This document shows, in pieces, positions 48,030 to 62,466 of a DNA stretch of 64,000 bases. The translations under genes and the position numbers were made by a program. Position 1 is the stretch's first letter. Every line of letters starts with the position of its first letter. The notes beneath the pieces were generated by a model. The model searched no databases. It saw nothing but the letters and a program-made list of their open reading frames with translations, and was not told the origin of the DNA. The DNA lies in NCBI GenBank assembly GCA_037577475.1, contig CM075201.1, positions 12,505,501-12,569,500 on the forward strand, read 5' to 3'. Source of the DNA: Chaunax sp. Z400 (taxonomy: Eukaryota > Chordata > Actinopteri > Lophiiformes > Chaunacidae).

Positions 48030-51000
48030 CTGGTAAAGATGATAAAGCTAAGATTCATGAACACTGCATTATTTTTATATTTGTCATAAGTTAATGTTTT
48101 GTTGATGTAAAATGAAGGATTGTTACTCCTGGCTATACAAAATACTTTTATTACCACATTTTGAATGTTAAATTGTTTGTATGTTGAACAATAACTGTCA
48201 TTTAAGTCAGTTTGATAGCTTCTGTTTTAAAACTTGTAAATTCAGTGTAGTGACTGGGGTTTGCAGTTTCCTCAAACTATTAAATACAATACTCTGATCT
48301 TATTACAGGCTCAAAAGCTTTTTTTTAAAATTAGATCACTCCTGCTGCACTCATGCCTTCATTATTTTTTCATTGTCTTCAAAAACACATCTGTTGCTGT
48401 TACAACAACATCGGGTGTCAGAATCAGGAATTTCCCTCCACATCATTGATGTGGCCGTTTTTTATATTTCACAACACTATGAAATGCAAACATCTTACAA
48501 AAAGCCCCAGTTTCTTTCTGTCTCTTTGTGTTTAATTGTAAATCTAAGCTGTTTATTTAACGGGAACAATATTTTTTTATTCTCCTCCAGATGTGTACAG
48601 CTGGCACAGCTGGGTAACACTCTCAATGCTCTAGGCCACTGAGTTTACTGCTGGAAATATCATTAGCAAACTCATGCTATTTGCTCTATGCCATTGTACA
48701 ACACAACTGCAGCTCAAAGACAATGCATGTGACATTACATGAACAACTGAGCTGTAAAATAATTGTTGACGTATTGTGAATGGTGTAGGCTGCATTCAGT
48801 GCAATCAGAATTGCAAAAAACAAATGTTCCCTTTGTATGAGAATTATAATCTCATTGATAATCATTTCAGTCCAGTGTTTGTCAAACAGAATTAAAATTA
48901 GCTGGTGAATAATAACACCACATAAATAAATACCATAGACTATTTACCACGACACTACAGCATTGTCTTACGCTGCATAAAAATTACACACATAAGTAAC
49001 TATTTGAAACACCCCGTCTATTTAATTCCCTTTGTCCAGAATGAATTACTCATCTGTGAATTGTAGGAAGAGATGTCAAGAATTTTGATACCTTTTGAAT
49101 TTGTCAATAACATTTTCTCCAAGAAAATAAGCAGCATAATCTTGAGTCCATGTGTCTCTGCCATGTCAGAAGGCCTGGTCTGAAGTGTTGATCCTGTAAC
49201 AGTATTTTGCATGTGAAGCACACTGGGCTGGAGTGAACTATTTCTGTGTCATTCCACATTACATCCTTCCTAACACTAATGAAACACTGACTAATTAACC
49301 AGGCGAGTAAAAGTTTAACCAGCCTCTTTGTAAATGCTTCACTGCACAACACCTTGACAGAAAAAGTCCAGAAAAAACACCTAATTATTCTTAATCCTAG
49401 AAAACCTGCTGGTTCAGATAACTTAGAGCCTGTCTTTTTTAAAACTACCATCAGATGCCACATTTTTAATCTCACATTACCAACAAATAAAATCCCTGAG
49501 GCCTGGAAAGCTCTCTCTAAATTCCCTGCCTTGGTTAAAGTGTTATTTCAATTTAGCTAAAAAAGAAGAAAAAAAAGTTCCAGTAATGGTAGAGAAAGTT
49601 GCAAAATGTTTGCCATGTCCCCGCAATAATGTTGTTATTTAAATATTTATGTGTAAATACAACGCATGCTGTATTAATGTGGCTGTTCATTAATACAATA
49701 CACGAAGAAGATAAATAACATACTGTATTTTGACGGATGATGACCTCTAGAGGACACAGATGAGATGTCAAACAAATGAGATGACCCCACAGCGGCAGGA
49801 CAGCAGCTGCACATGTTGAAGAGAACCAAGGTCCATGTGCCTGATTCTTTAAGATGGCGCTGCTCATGGCTGCACTCAATCAGCTCTAATCCTAGATTAA
49901 AGGGACCATATCACTAGTGTGGGGTCATGCTGTCCATGTTTTGATTTCATCATTGATTTGTATCAAGGTTCTCTTTTTCTGCTCTAGGTTTTCATTCATT
50001 TCTTCCTTGATTTAATGCAATGAAAATTGTGTTTCCACATCATTTCTGGTTGGGAATTTAATTTCCATTGCCTCAGTGGTTAGCTTGTCCCTCATTGTCA
50101 TCTTCTCAGGATAATCTGCTCTTTATCTATTGTGCTAGATATCCAGCCTGATATGTCACATAGATCCACATGGACGATTAGCACATTAAATCATGTCATA
50201 TTAAATGTACAGTATACTAATATATGGTACGCCGTAGATCTAATCTATGCTGTTTGATGGTTGCATCACATTACAACAGTTGCATGTGTTTGAAGGAAAA
50301 GGTTTTTTTGTTGTTTGTTTACAACAATACAGAGAAAAAGAAATGATTTGTGTTTGAAGATTAGTCTTATTTTGTGTGCGTGGCATCAATGACTGTACAT
50401 TTTGATTAAAAACTGGTTTCAAACTGACAACAAAGTGCAAGTGAAAATTCCAAATCTCTTTGCCTTCCTTCAAGTGAAACATCAGTCAGAATATGTATAC
50501 ATATGCAGTTTGGTAGGGGTGTCATTTACAAGGGATCGGCAAAAGAACAGGAAAACTTCTACGCATTCAAATAGCTCTGCAAAAACCCTATGGTGGATTC
50601 ATTTAGATCAGAATAAACAGGAAAAAACAAAACACAATGTCAAAGCAATGCAGCTTTACTAAAAATAAAACCCCTGAGGTGCACTCCTTGCAATCCAGGT
50701 CTGATCACCAAAGTGCACATACTGTGGTGCATGTCGTAGCTGGTGCATTGCTGAGCACACTCAGCAATCCATGTATCAGCGAGAAAAAAGAACCGGGATT
50801 GAGACGTTAAAACAAGCTGGCTGGCATAGCGAAGCAATTTTCAGATCTGGCAAATTTAAAAGTGAATTTTCTGAGGTTATACACTCTTCAAAAATGGTGA
50901 ATTGAAACCACCCAAATCGGTTTGTTTTTAACCCAACCGCTGGGTAAATACTGGACCAACCAAGTGCTGGCCTTGGAAACCCATCCTCTGCTGCGAATGA

Positions 51001-51657
51001 GATCTGCTCCAGAGTCATAAGTGCAGCATTGCAGATGTGACCCAAACATATGCTTGCATCTGTCTCCTCTCCATGGGATCATTTGCAGTCTCCCACCACC
51101 ACAGGGAAAATCCTGCAATTCATGAAAGTAGGCTACAGGCGTTTTTTTAAAATGTATTTATAGAATGGTGATGACACTGCTGGTTGAATTATCCCTCTCC
51201 CCGCCCTCTGCTGTCTCCAGTTTGTAGGTTACTGAAAGATTTCGCCAGCCACAGATAAGAGGATTAGAGAGGAATTAATGGTATTCCTTTGTCATTATAA
51301 GAATAAATTGATATTTGGTTTTAAATCAGAGGGTGGGGACAGTGGGGAGTCAGAGCAACATGTTGTGTCAGGAGACGTAAGCAGAGGGATGGTACAGTGA
51401 GTGGCAAGCAAACTCAGCCAGGGAGATGCCTGTGCACTGGGGCTGAGTACTGGATATCTTGACTGCTGTTCATCATGTTACGGAAGATGAAAAAGCTGCA
51501 TAATGCAGAGGTAGCTGGTGGAGCAGAATGAGTGCTACAGCTGGGACATGGACCAGCCAGTAGAGGACGGGGACAGCTGTGGCATTCCCAAGGTGAGACA
51601 CTGACACAGTAGGAGGAACATTTTAGTTCCTCTCATCTTTCCACCAAAAGGTTAACC
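48030..51657. other. Interval between the hhla2-like gene and gabrr3
   Basis: Should contain the first exon(s) of the hhla2-like gene on the minus strand and the gabrr3 promoter and 5' UTR on the + strand, but neither can be delimited. Apart from the LINE fragment at 49375-49557 no coding match is seen. Confidence 0.4.
49375..49557 (+). mobile_element. Reverse transcriptase fragment of a non-LTR retrotransposon
   Basis: The frame reads IILNPRKPAGSDNLEPVFFK, then IFNLTLPTNKIPEAWKALSK. PRKSAGPDN-L-P and IFNLTLxTNxIPxxWK are typical of the start of the reverse-transcriptase domain in fish LINEs. It is cut off after about 60 codons and flanked by non-coding sequence: a dead fragment. Upstream sequence from about 49030 may be a further degraded part. 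Confidence 0.65.
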
Positions 51658-54600
51658 ATGAGAATGGACCTCCTGGCCCTAAGACTGATGTGCTTGGCCT
51701 GGTTGTGGCCTGTCACCCAGCTCAACAGCAGCAACTTCCCGAACAAGAGGAGACACAAGGAGCTGTATGTTGGAGAGAGCACCAAACAAAAGCATGGAGG
51801 GTGAGCCAAAATGGGATTTCTCATATGAAATATAACTGTGGAGCTGCTTCTGCTGTTCATATCCGTGTTTCGGCACCTGACCGCTAAATTGTGTGGCTGT
51901 AAGGAAGGCTTGTCTTTATGCTATGCTTTACAATGTCATCACAAATATCGTTGGGAAGGTGAGAGGAGGTGATCACATTATGTAAGGTGAAAGGTGACCG
52001 GTGCATTTGACTCTCTTTCACGTTCTCAAGTAGCTTTAAGTTATTTACATCATGAAAAGAGTTTCTCTTTAGTTCACGTGACTCACTTTGTGATTTCTGG
52101 GAAGACGGTGGAGACAGAGGGTTCTCTTATTGCAACAAAACCAATTCAAGTGCAAGTTGAATGGCCCCACAATATGTCCAACCCCGTTACGGCCATGTTA
52201 GATCAGTTTCAATACCCAGAAAGAAACAGACATTTAATTTCCTTTAGATCAAGGCCTTTGGTTGTAATCAAGAGTGCTCAGATCAAATTAAGCATCACCA
52301 TCTCTGTCGAACAGATGTCAGTCTGTCTGAAGTTTGTGTCTGTGTTAGAAAGCAGAAGATAGAGGCAGATAAGGAGTTTCTACACAAGCTGTTGTTCGTT
52401 CTCTTTGGTTCTCAGACGGGTGGATCTTAAGATGAAAAAGCTGGACAGCACCAAGTCTTTGCTAATTAAATCTGAGCAACTGCTCCGGATCGAAGAACAC
52501 GACTTTGCAATGAGGCCAGGCTTTGGAGGTAAGACACACCCCATCAACCTGTCCGTCTGTTCAATTTTACTCTTTGTTTTTTGTTTTTCTTTATTATTTT
52601 TCATATTGATGTGCTTTTCTGGCAACCCAGCGAGGTTAATGTAGGTCACTGTGCTGTTTTTGGTAACACGTCTCCCAAAAAAAATCCCTGAGTGACCTAG
52701 ATTGTCTGCTGTGTGAGACAATGACTGCAAAAGTACAGATGAAATAATCTGAACTGAATACCTCATTTTGGGGGCAGGAAGGAAAACGGAAACCAGACAC
52801 TGGCTCTGGATTTTCTTTTAAATTTAGCTTTTCATTTGATTATATGGTTTACAAGGATAATTGTGTAAACATTAATAATTTACTCTCAAATAATCCTTTC
52901 TTGCGCTTCAGGCACTGCATAGTCATCGTTTTTGCAAACATTTCAGCTTGAGTTCAAAGTGAAGACGTTTTTTTTCTGCAGTCAGAGAGGGTAGCAGTTG
53001 AGTAACTGTCTCAATGCTCCCAAATGTTGTCTCAGTTGTATAATTCTACCTCACAGGTAATAAATATCCTTGAAACATCGTCAGCTGTGAATGAACAGTC
53101 ACAGTCATTACATGCGAATCTTAAACATGGCTGTCATTGAGTTACTGTTGGAGGCGTTGTACCATGAGTCAGCTAATAAGCATTCTAGTACATAACTAGT
53201 GAATAAAACATCCATGGGCACACATTGTGGGGATGTTGTCCATGAGCAGTTGAGTGTGACGGGCTTCCTGAACGGCTTTGTCTCTGTGTCAGCTCCTATG
53301 TCATTATGTTTTCTTTACAAATAATTAAGTCTTAAAAAATTAGCAAAATGTTGATTGAGTGTTATACAAAATGTTGTTTTTTTTGTGCACGGCTGTAAGG
53401 TTGTCGAAAGTATCAAAGAATCAACACTTTTTCAATGGCATGTATTTAAACAGTAATACACTCCTAATTTAAGAATATCTGCATCTGATAGTATCTATAT
53501 TACCAAAGCAATATTACTATAATAGATCTCCAGTCAGATGTGTGGGTATGTGTTCAGTGGGTTTTTCTGATCCACTGTGTGTCAGGTGTTATTAGCAACC
53601 CATTTTGTGTGCCGAGGACTTTTTTTTCCCCTTTTTGCGGTGGTATCAAAAGAAATATCAAGTATAATTTCTTTACACAAATATTGTATCAAAGTTAAAA
53701 ATGCTGGTGTCACGACAGCCTTACACCTGTGTGTGTATAGTTTTCTTTTTGCAGCTTTATGACCCTTATAGCATCTCTAATTCTAGTTCCAATGCACACC
53801 CATTATTAAATCTAATTTGCTTTACAGATAACTTTTAATTTACTTGTCAAACATTGTGATTAAAATGACATTTTAAAGACTCTCAGTCAGTGAACCCTCT
53901 CTGAATCCCAAACACGACTGAGTCAATGTACAAACTCTGTCTGAGTTTACTCTATTTATCAGCTATCAGCTGTTACTGAATTATTAATGTGACTCCAGCT
54001 CCAGCAGAAATACTTGGATTGGTCTTTTAATAATGTCTTCCTCCTTGCAGTTGATCTCTTTCTTTCACCTTTGACTTTTTGTTCAGTGTATCAGAATCTT
54101 TCCACAACGCTGCTTCTGTGTGTTCCTACTGGAATTTCATGCCTGTCAAATAGTTGAAAGAACATCATTGACCTAACGTTAAAAACAAACAGGACTTTCA
54201 GGTCCCTTGCTGACTGATATAATCCCTCCCACTTTCCCACTCTATTGTTATGGTGGACTGACGGTTTTGAGTGCTTCCCTTCATTAGATAATGGCAACGA
54301 GAGAACGAGTTTACAGAACACACATACCTCTGGATGATGACATAAGGACCATATGGTGAAATTAAACATAGCATTGCAAACTTTAAAATTTTCCAGTAAA
54401 AGTATGGTTTCATGCAGACTGCTACGCTGGCATATGTACTGTATGTACATGCAGTCCCAATTTTATGAATTTATTTCCTGAAACAAACTAATGAATGATC
54501 AAGTCTTACGTTAATCTATATATGTGTTGTACACAACTGTTGTCAATCTATGTTGTATCATAAGGTGATTTAGTTGTAGCCTTTGAGAGATGTTCAATTA

Positions 54601-57600
54601 GTTTTCCTCTGAAAACATTTTTTGCAGTTTACCTGAAACAAGCTTATAGTTCCCAGATGAGTATTTTACAATACTTTCTGGTTACTGATAGCTCATCCAG
54701 AAAATGAAAAAGCAGATTACAGGTTTGAGATATCCATAAACCGTCAAGCATTTTGTGGCATCTTATTTGTGCTTCCTGAGAGAGCAGCAGACCTGCAGAG
54801 ATGAAGATGAGGATTACTGCCTCACCCATGCTGTTGTGTGTGTCAGATGAGGTGATGAAGTGATGTTGTAGCTATACGTTATTTATAAGATGGGTCAGGT
54901 TTAAGAGCCAAACGATGACGTAAGGAGTCATCACTTTCATCCAACCTTTTGTCCCTGTCATCTGTAGCATGTGGCTTATGTCTTCTAGATCTGCGGTGGG
55001 ATTTGAACACATATAATCTCTGGCAGATGTGCAGACAGATGATTCATAGAGGATGTTACAGCTGATGTATTACAAGGTTTGACCTCTTGCAGGTTCAGCT
55101 ATTCCAGTTGGGATCGATGTCCAGGTTGAGAGCATTGACAGCATATCTGAAGTGAACATGGTATGTGTTGCAGGGATTTTTGTAATCTAACCACTATACA
55201 GTCAGCTGTTCTCTGGTGGCTGTGAGCACCAGTGTTTTGTTTTGTTTTCCAGGACTTTACCATGACTTTGTACCTGAGGCATTACTGGCAGGATGATCGT
55301 CTGGCCTTCCCCTCCAGCAGCAACAAGAGTCGTACCTTTGATGCACGTCTCGTGAAGAAGATTTGGGTTCCCGACGTGTTCTTTGTCCACTCTAAACGTT
55401 CTTTTATCCATGACACAACCATGGAGAACATCATGTTGAGAGTTTACCCTGATGGCAATATCCTCTACAGTGTCAGGTAAACAAATCAGTCACAAATCTA
55501 AGACACAATTGTATTAGTTGTATTTCTCTTGCCAGGTTGACATACCAACGCTAGAGTGGTCTGGTGTTAGTTTTCACTTTAACGTTGGAAGTTACACAGC
55601 ACTATGTGGCATATTGATCATGGTGTACAAGCAAGAAACAAAATAAACTAGACAATGCATTTAGTGTACACAAGTTTACCACTTTAATTGCTTTTTTGAT
55701 TTGCCTTAGTTCAAAAGCTTTTAAATGTGCAAGTCAAATAAACTCAAACAAAGTGAAATACCGTCATATAAACAGGATCTTCTTACATAGAGAATGAATG
55801 CAACTGTATATCAGAAGAACCTGTAACAAGATCACAACAATTATTCATGTATAAAATATAACTCAAGTGCTCTTAGGGGCCCCCTGGTGGCCACAAGTGC
55901 CCAAAGCAGCCCCTGTGTTTTGGTTCTGAAAATCGGATTGATGAAAATTATTAAAATGAGAAATTTTGCTGAACAGCAACACCAACCATTGTGGCCACAA
56001 TTACAGGATAGTGACATTTATTTGCCTTCATTAGTCATTTGCTTTAAATACATAATTATGTTTATTTTTAACATCTTCCAATGTTGGGTAACAGAAGCTA
56101 AATTAAATTAATTTACACATTCCTGTCAGTAATGCAACATCAAGTTTGACTGTAGCAGCAAATCCCCTTGTATATGCTGAAATCAATAAAGGTGTGTTTT
56201 GTGGCCTATTACTAAATTCAAGGGGAAAGGAAGGGTGTGTCACTTCTCCTTGTATAGTCTCACTCCAAAGGTTAAATATGTGGCATTCACTGCCACTAGA
56301 TACCATCATCTCAGGACCAAAACAAGAGAAAGCACATCTGGATGCACACAGTTCACAAAACTCAGATCAAACTGGATTAGATTGTATAGATTATTTCTCA
56401 TTTGAAATATATTCAGAGGCACACTTCAGTGTCGCTGTTCATAGCTATAATGGGAGGGAGACTCTTACCATGAGGAGGACAGAGAAGGACTCACACACTA
56501 ATTAACATGCACACTAACTAACATGCACGCTAACTAACATGCACGCTAACTAACATGCACACTAACTTGCACATTCACATGTACAAAGAACAAAGAATCA
56601 GAGATAACACACAGAAGTAGTGTGATGTTATTATTAAGACGCCATTATTCCATCATCTGTAGCGAGTAGTCACTGCTTATTAATGATCAAAATATCATAT
56701 ATTTAACCTTTTACCTTGTGCATAGAAATATTATTTAATTAGCCAAAATTACAAAATTGTTTTGAAAACATTCAACAATCCTCTATTACTATTACTATTA
56801 CTATTACTGCAGGGTTCAATGAGCAAAAAGCCTAAGAGGAATATGAGAGGATGGCCTCTAAGCTTTCAGAATATATTTATCATATCCATTTCACCCACAG
56901 ATGTCAATAATATGGTGTCGTCTCTAACGGCTTGCTGCAGCCACAGAGCCTGTCAGGCACTGAGACGTTAAATAGGATGAGCAGAGCAGTTCATATCACC
57001 ATCTACATCTTAGCTGTGATAAATCAGTCCAGTAGTTTTACTTTATGCCCTTTTTGACACCTTACTCGCTAGTTTACTGATGTCAGTCTACGTTACCATG
57101 CTGTTAATGTCAAATTAATTCAAATATATCATTTTCTGTGAACACAGTAGGTGATGCTGAGTGGTTGCTTAATGGAAGTGAGTAATTCCTCTAACTGTGA
57201 GCTGTGTTGTAGGATCACTGTGACTGCACTGTGCTCAATGGACTTCAGTAGTTTCCCTCTTGACACACAGAATTGCTCTCTGGAGCTAGAAAGCTGTGAG
57301 TATCAAACTGCATTACTTCCTGTGGCCTCTCGTTCTGTCTGTCTTAAAGTATGATGGAGTATCCAGAGGAGAGTCAGGAGTCCCATTTCTGTGAACTTTC
57401 TCCTCTCCTCTGAGAAATACATCCATGACTCTGCAGTGAGAGTCAACACGTTAAGGTGTCATCTTCCCTCCTTCTCCCCTCCCTTCTCCCCTCTCTTGAA
57501 GATGCTTACAATGAGAACGACCTAATGCTCTACTGGAAGAACGGGAACGATTCATTAAGGACTGACGAGATCGTGCTCTCTCAGTTTTTTATTGAAGACT

Positions 57601-60100
57601 TCCAGCCTTCCTTTGGGCTTGCCTTCTACAGCAGTACTGGTACGTCAGGTTGGAGCCTTGGGGCCCTCTGAGCTGTACCCGGTTTGGGAACAACCAGAGA
57701 GCCCCTGATGTTATCAGAAAAGCCCGTCTGTTTTTCAAAGAAGTTTAAGATACTGGAAATGGGAATTGTGCTTATTCACTGTCATGCTGAGAAGAAGATT
57801 GATACCATTGTTTATCCTCAGAAAGTGCCTGGATAGCTGTTCCCCCTTGCCTTTATGCTAAGCTAAGCTTAGCAGCTTCAGGCTCCATATTGAAAGGACA
57901 GGTGTGGAAGTGGTATCAATTTTCTCATGTAATTCTTGGCAAGAGAGCAAATATGTTCAGTTCCTAAAATATCAAACTATTCCATATATATTATGTATTG
58001 CAGAAGCAATGCAGAAGTATTGACTCACTAAGATGTGATGATAGATGGTGAGGAGAGAGAGAGAGACGTGCGTCTGTTGTGTACAGAACAATTTATAGTA
58101 AAATGGACAGACTGCATGTCTATAATAAAAAAACATTGCTAAAATATTGTCTATCTCTATTAATCATATTTAATTATTTTGTAAAAATATCTATTTAATT
58201 TATTTATTTAAAATTATTATTATTTTAAAAAGTATTTCAATTGTTCAGCTAAACACAATTACTCAACATTTCAAATTTTTAGTTTATGTTTTATCCCGTC
58301 AAGCTTTTTTAAAGGTCATCCGGCAAAGCATTTAAATTTCAAGATTATGTAAAAAGTGATCATGTGCTTTTTACTTTTTAAAAATGTCATATAACATTGC
58401 TTCTGTGGGATTATTTAAATATTTTAGAGTTTAGCCCACCTTTTGAAACCCTGTCTGTTTCTACTGTCACATTTTCAATGTGAGAACATAAGATAGAAAG
58501 GGCACCAGGAAGATTTTCCTCTCAGTGAGAAATAATCCGAACATATCCACTCTAAGCAGTTGTTACATAACTTCAGCTCTTGACAGATCCGCCCCAGAAA
58601 GTAATCACTTTCTTATCTGAGTTCTAGGTTCTTTCTGCAGATCCATCTTGTACTTTACACATGTGTAGCATTTCCTAAAGTGATTTCATGTTTTCTGCTG
58701 TCATTCATAGTTCTTATGCTCACCTCACCTGCCCCGCCTCTACTCTCTGTCCATTCATCTCTTTTTAGGTTGGTACAATCGGCTCTACATAAACTTCATT
58801 CTCAGGAGGCATATCTTCTTCTTCATGCTTCAGACTTACTTTCCCACCATGCTGATGGTGATGCTGTCCTGGGTGTCTTTCTGGATAGACAGGAGGGCTG
58901 TACCTGCCCGTGTCTCTCTTGGTACTGAGACCTTTTGCCAAAATGGCCATGAAGACACACTGAACATATAGCAACCTATTATTTCTGTTTTCTTTAAAGC
59001 CATAGTTTATATTCTGGCAAGTACATACGCTTATTTACTTTTTTAGTGAGATTTTTATGTTAAATATGAAGAAGCAGCCAGTGAGCTTAGCTCGGCACTA
59101 AGACCGAGAACAGTGAGACACACCTATCCCGAATCTATCAGGCAACCTTCAAAAGACCGTAAAAAACACTGAAATATTAGATTAATTAGATTCAACTTTA
59201 TTGTCATTACACACAGTTCAGGTACTGAGGCAACGAAATGCAGTTTGGCATCTAAACAGAAGTGCAGAAGCAGCAAACTGCAAATATACATATGGTAAAA
59301 ACAAAAGCTTTGAAAGATATTGAAAGAATTCAATTACATAAGATATAATATACATGTGTAGTGTTTTAGCATAAAATGTGGGTATTTTATTGATGCTATT
59401 TCTACTAATTACCAATCTACTATTTGCTGGTACAGTCCAGGCTACATATTTAATACTCATGATGTGTTGTACTGGTCCTTTCCGTATCCAGGCATAACCA
59501 CGGTTCTGACAATGTCTACCATCATCACTGGTGTCTCAGCCTCCATGCCACAGGTGTCTTATGTGAAAGCCGTGGACATCTACTTGTGGGCAAGCTTCCT
59601 GTTTGTCTTCCTGTCCGTCATCGAGTACGCTGCTGTCAACTATTTCACCACAGTGGAGGAGATGAGGAAACTCAAGAAGGCAAAGGTCATTCATGTTCAT
59701 ATTCTCCCTAAATCACACTTGACAGGTTTGACCCACAAAAACATTAATTTCCTGCCATCTGGAGCTCGCTGATCTCACAACTCTCCTCCTTCTGTAGATC
59801 CCCAGTGCCTACAATGCCTCCCAGGCTATGGCAATTGATGGATGCTTCCATGACAACGAACTTGACCTGACTTCTATTGCAGAGGTTTCCAGCTCCCCAA
59901 ATACAGACAGGAACACCCGGGCTCGAAACTCTACCGTCTCTACACCCATTGAGGGCACCAGGCTACGCCAAAAGCACTCTGTAAAAAAAAACTTTCGCTT
60001 CATAATGAGCAACAGCTACATGATCGACTCCTACTCTAGAGTCATATTTCCTCTGGCCTACCTGCTCTTCAACATCATTTACTGGAGTTTATATGCGTAG
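51658..60100 (+). CDS. gabrr3: GABA-A receptor rho-3 subunit (Cys-loop chloride channel)
   Basis: Ligand-gated chloride channel subunit that forms homo- or heteropentameric GABA-rho receptors, best known in retina. Nine exons: 51658-51800, 52416-52528, 55093-55160, 55253-55476, 57213-57295, 57502-57639, 58769-58921, 59492-59685, 59798-60100; total 1419 nt, 472 residues. The start MRMDLLALRLMCLAWLWPVT is a signal peptide. The mature N-terminus has FAMRPGFGGSAIPVGIDVQV and ESIDSISEVNMDFTMTLYLR, as in rho subunits. The Cys-loop runs from C190 to C204 (CSMDFSSFPLDTQNC). M1 follows LRRHIFFFMLQTYFPTML; M2 is PARVSLGITTVLTMSTIITG; M3 is YLWASFLFVFLSVIEYAAVN; M4 closes the protein (SRVIFPLAYLLFNIIYWSLY). 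Rho-3 rather than rho-1 or rho-2 is preferred from the N-terminal sequence and the neighbouring 3q-type genes. Intron 2 (2.6 kb) is the largest. Confidence 0.92.
56498..56572 (+). repeat. Minisatellite of 16-bp units
   Basis: About four and a half copies of TAACTAACATGCACGC with A/G variation at one position, in the gabrr3 intron before exon 5. Confidence 0.85.
57745..57990 (+). repeat. Dispersed teleost repeat (family B)
   Basis: Holds GAAGAAGATTGATACCATTG, TTATGCTAAGCTAAGCTTAG and, in the opposite sense, GTGGTATCAATTTTCTCATG with TTCTTGGCAAGAGAGCAAAT. The two halves are partly inverted relative to each other. In a gabrr3 intron. Confidence 0.6.
58996..59120 (+). repeat. Dispersed teleost repeat (family B), fragment
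   Basis: AAGTACATACGCTTATTTAC, then TTAAATATGAAGAAGCAGCC and AGTGAGCTTAGCTCGGCACT follow the order of family B. In a gabrr3 intron. Confidence 0.5.
59180..59335 (+). repeat. Dispersed teleost repeat with CTTTATTGTCATTACACACA
   Basis: TTCAACTTTATTGTCATTAC, then GAGGCAACGAAATGCAGTTT and GCATCTAAACAGAAGTGCAG match a repeat common in teleosts. Immediately precedes gabrr3 exon 8. Confidence 0.55.
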
Positions 60101-60407
60101 AACATGAACTACACAGCAGGACACATAGGGTTCATTTTAGACTATTTTCACCATTACACAGTGTAACACAAACAGGCTGCGATCAGTTTGCAGTGTCAGC
60201 TGATGACCGTAGATGTTGCAAGATGATGTCTACTCAATGGAGAAAACCTGAGATCAGCTGCTGTATTGAATAACTGTTATTTGTGTGGATGTTTATTGTG
60301 TTTTATAAGAGAAAAAGTTTTATTTCAACTATATATTTACATTTTATTTTATTGATTCATTGGACACATAACATTAACTTGTATAGTTATAATACAACAT
60401 CTCAGAA

Positions 60408-60413
60408 AATAAA
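60408..60413 (+). terminator. Probable gabrr3 poly(A) signal
   Basis: AATAAA 308 nt after the gabrr3 stop codon. Confidence 0.5.
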
Positions 60414-62402
60414 TGTACGATCTTAAAGATGCGTGTCAAGACAAACATTTTCTTATAAAGATTTACTTTACTTACTACTTGGATTTATTTATCTCAGGCT
60501 GTTGTAAATAATTGCTGTTAGCCCTCTTAGCCGGGGTTTTAATCAGCACATCCACGTACATGTTCAATACATGACAACCTCTCAGGTCTCATAGCCTCAG
60601 AATAACACAGTATGCAAAAGCACCTAAGACCATGACACATGTTACAAAAAAAAAGAAAAATCATTTTATTTTCATCACATCCATTTCCTCTGAGCACTGG
60701 TTGTAATTGATTTCTTGGTTTCTTGGTGGTGGATCATGCTCTAAACACACCCCACTATTATTACGTTTTAAATTAACATATTGCTTGTGGATGTTGACAT
60801 AAAGTTGTTCACAAACAGTTGCCTATTAATCCATCCAGCAGACACACCTGGAAAATGTAACTCAAATATTTAGTCAATGCTAAGCTCTGCTTTTGAGCTC
60901 AACAAACTGTTGAGGGAATTAAATAGAGCTCATTAGCTGCTTAAGGCATCACTCTGTTCACCAACAATTTGTTTACGTGTTTGTGATGCCGTTTGTTGGT
61001 GGGTAGGTAAAACAGCTGCTCCGTGACAAAATGGGAAAAACATAAAGCTGCAACCTTAAAACCAAAATAGTGAGTTGAAAGATGCTAAAATGAGAAATTC
61101 TTCTCACATACAAGAAGTTATGTAATTTATTGATTATATAAGAGTATTGATTATAGCATGCTTTAAAGACTTCTTGTCCAAAGTCTTTATAAAGTTTGTC
61201 AGCTCATTGCGATCATGTCATATGATCAAAACCTAACAACTATGTCTACTAAATATTATGTGTGTAAAACAGAGATATACTATACTGTTTGGTATTTCTT
61301 AACCTATGAATGTCTGATTTTATTATGCCTAATAATGCAAAATACATTATGGTAATAAAGATTTATGAATAATAATATATGAAAATTATACTCAAAAATG
61401 TGTCCACACAATTGTATACTATACTATACAATTTGTGATAAATAGTAAGTAGTACCAGATGAGGGTTGGAGAGTAGGAGAATATATGATGAGAGGGGATT
61501 AAATGCCATTTGGTTGCATAACTGTGTCCCGTGGTTCATGAAGTAAGCGGGACATCAGATTCATCAGAGGTGATTGATGGATAATGTGATTAATAAATAC
61601 AGTAGAAAAGCGATAAAACATGACCAGAGCCCTGTTTAAATGGATACATGGGGAACTCATTAGTTGAAAATATATTCAAAAGTGAATATTATCAAATCTT
61701 TAACATTTAGCTTGTGTTGGGTACAACTGCCATGAGAGGGTTGTTCACCGAATGGGGATTTTTTTTTTCAGTTGGCTTCTGTTATGTTTCTTTAGGGAAG
61801 CACTGATTCAGTCAAATTTTCTTAAAAATTTAAGCCATTTTAAAGCAACACTTTAATATTTTCTATCTATTTATATTTCCTCCCTCCCTCTGGTGTACAG
61901 ATGGAGAACTACACCTTTTATGTGTCTCTTATTAAGGAGCTGATTTGCCTCCAAAACTTAATAAATTAAAAACATGCTTTACAAATGCACTGTGATTCTC
62001 TAACAAACAAAGAAATGCAACACATCATGAACAAATAAAGGCATTTTGTTTCACAAATGTAAAAGCATGCCTATCACACACCCAGGACATCTGTGAGAAA
62101 ATATGTCTGCATGATGTATTATTAATATGTTGTTTGCAGTGTTTGGTATCAAAGTTTATGTATAAACATAGGACTCTCATTTGTCCTGTTCAAAGAGATT
62201 ATTTGACCCACAACCTGAAAAGTTGATTCCCAAATATAGAATTGTTCAAATCCCTCAAGAATACACACCTTTATTCATTATTGTTTTGGTGCTTGAAATG
62301 GGTTTACCCAGTCTGAGGTTCACAGAAACAGTGAAATAATTGAATTAAACGGTGTTTGCCCAGTTAAAAAAAGAAGCCATAACAAAAGAAGAAATAAATG
62401 TG

Positions 62403-62466
<64 letters not shown>

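Noticed and set aside
51994..52362. 122-codon + strand open frame in gabrr3 intron 1
   Set aside because: No recognisable domain, low-complexity-free but random-looking composition, and it lies between well-defined exons.
56498..56572. Regular 16-bp repeats resembling a CRISPR array
   Set aside because: Units are directly adjacent without unique spacers, in an intron of a vertebrate gene: a minisatellite.
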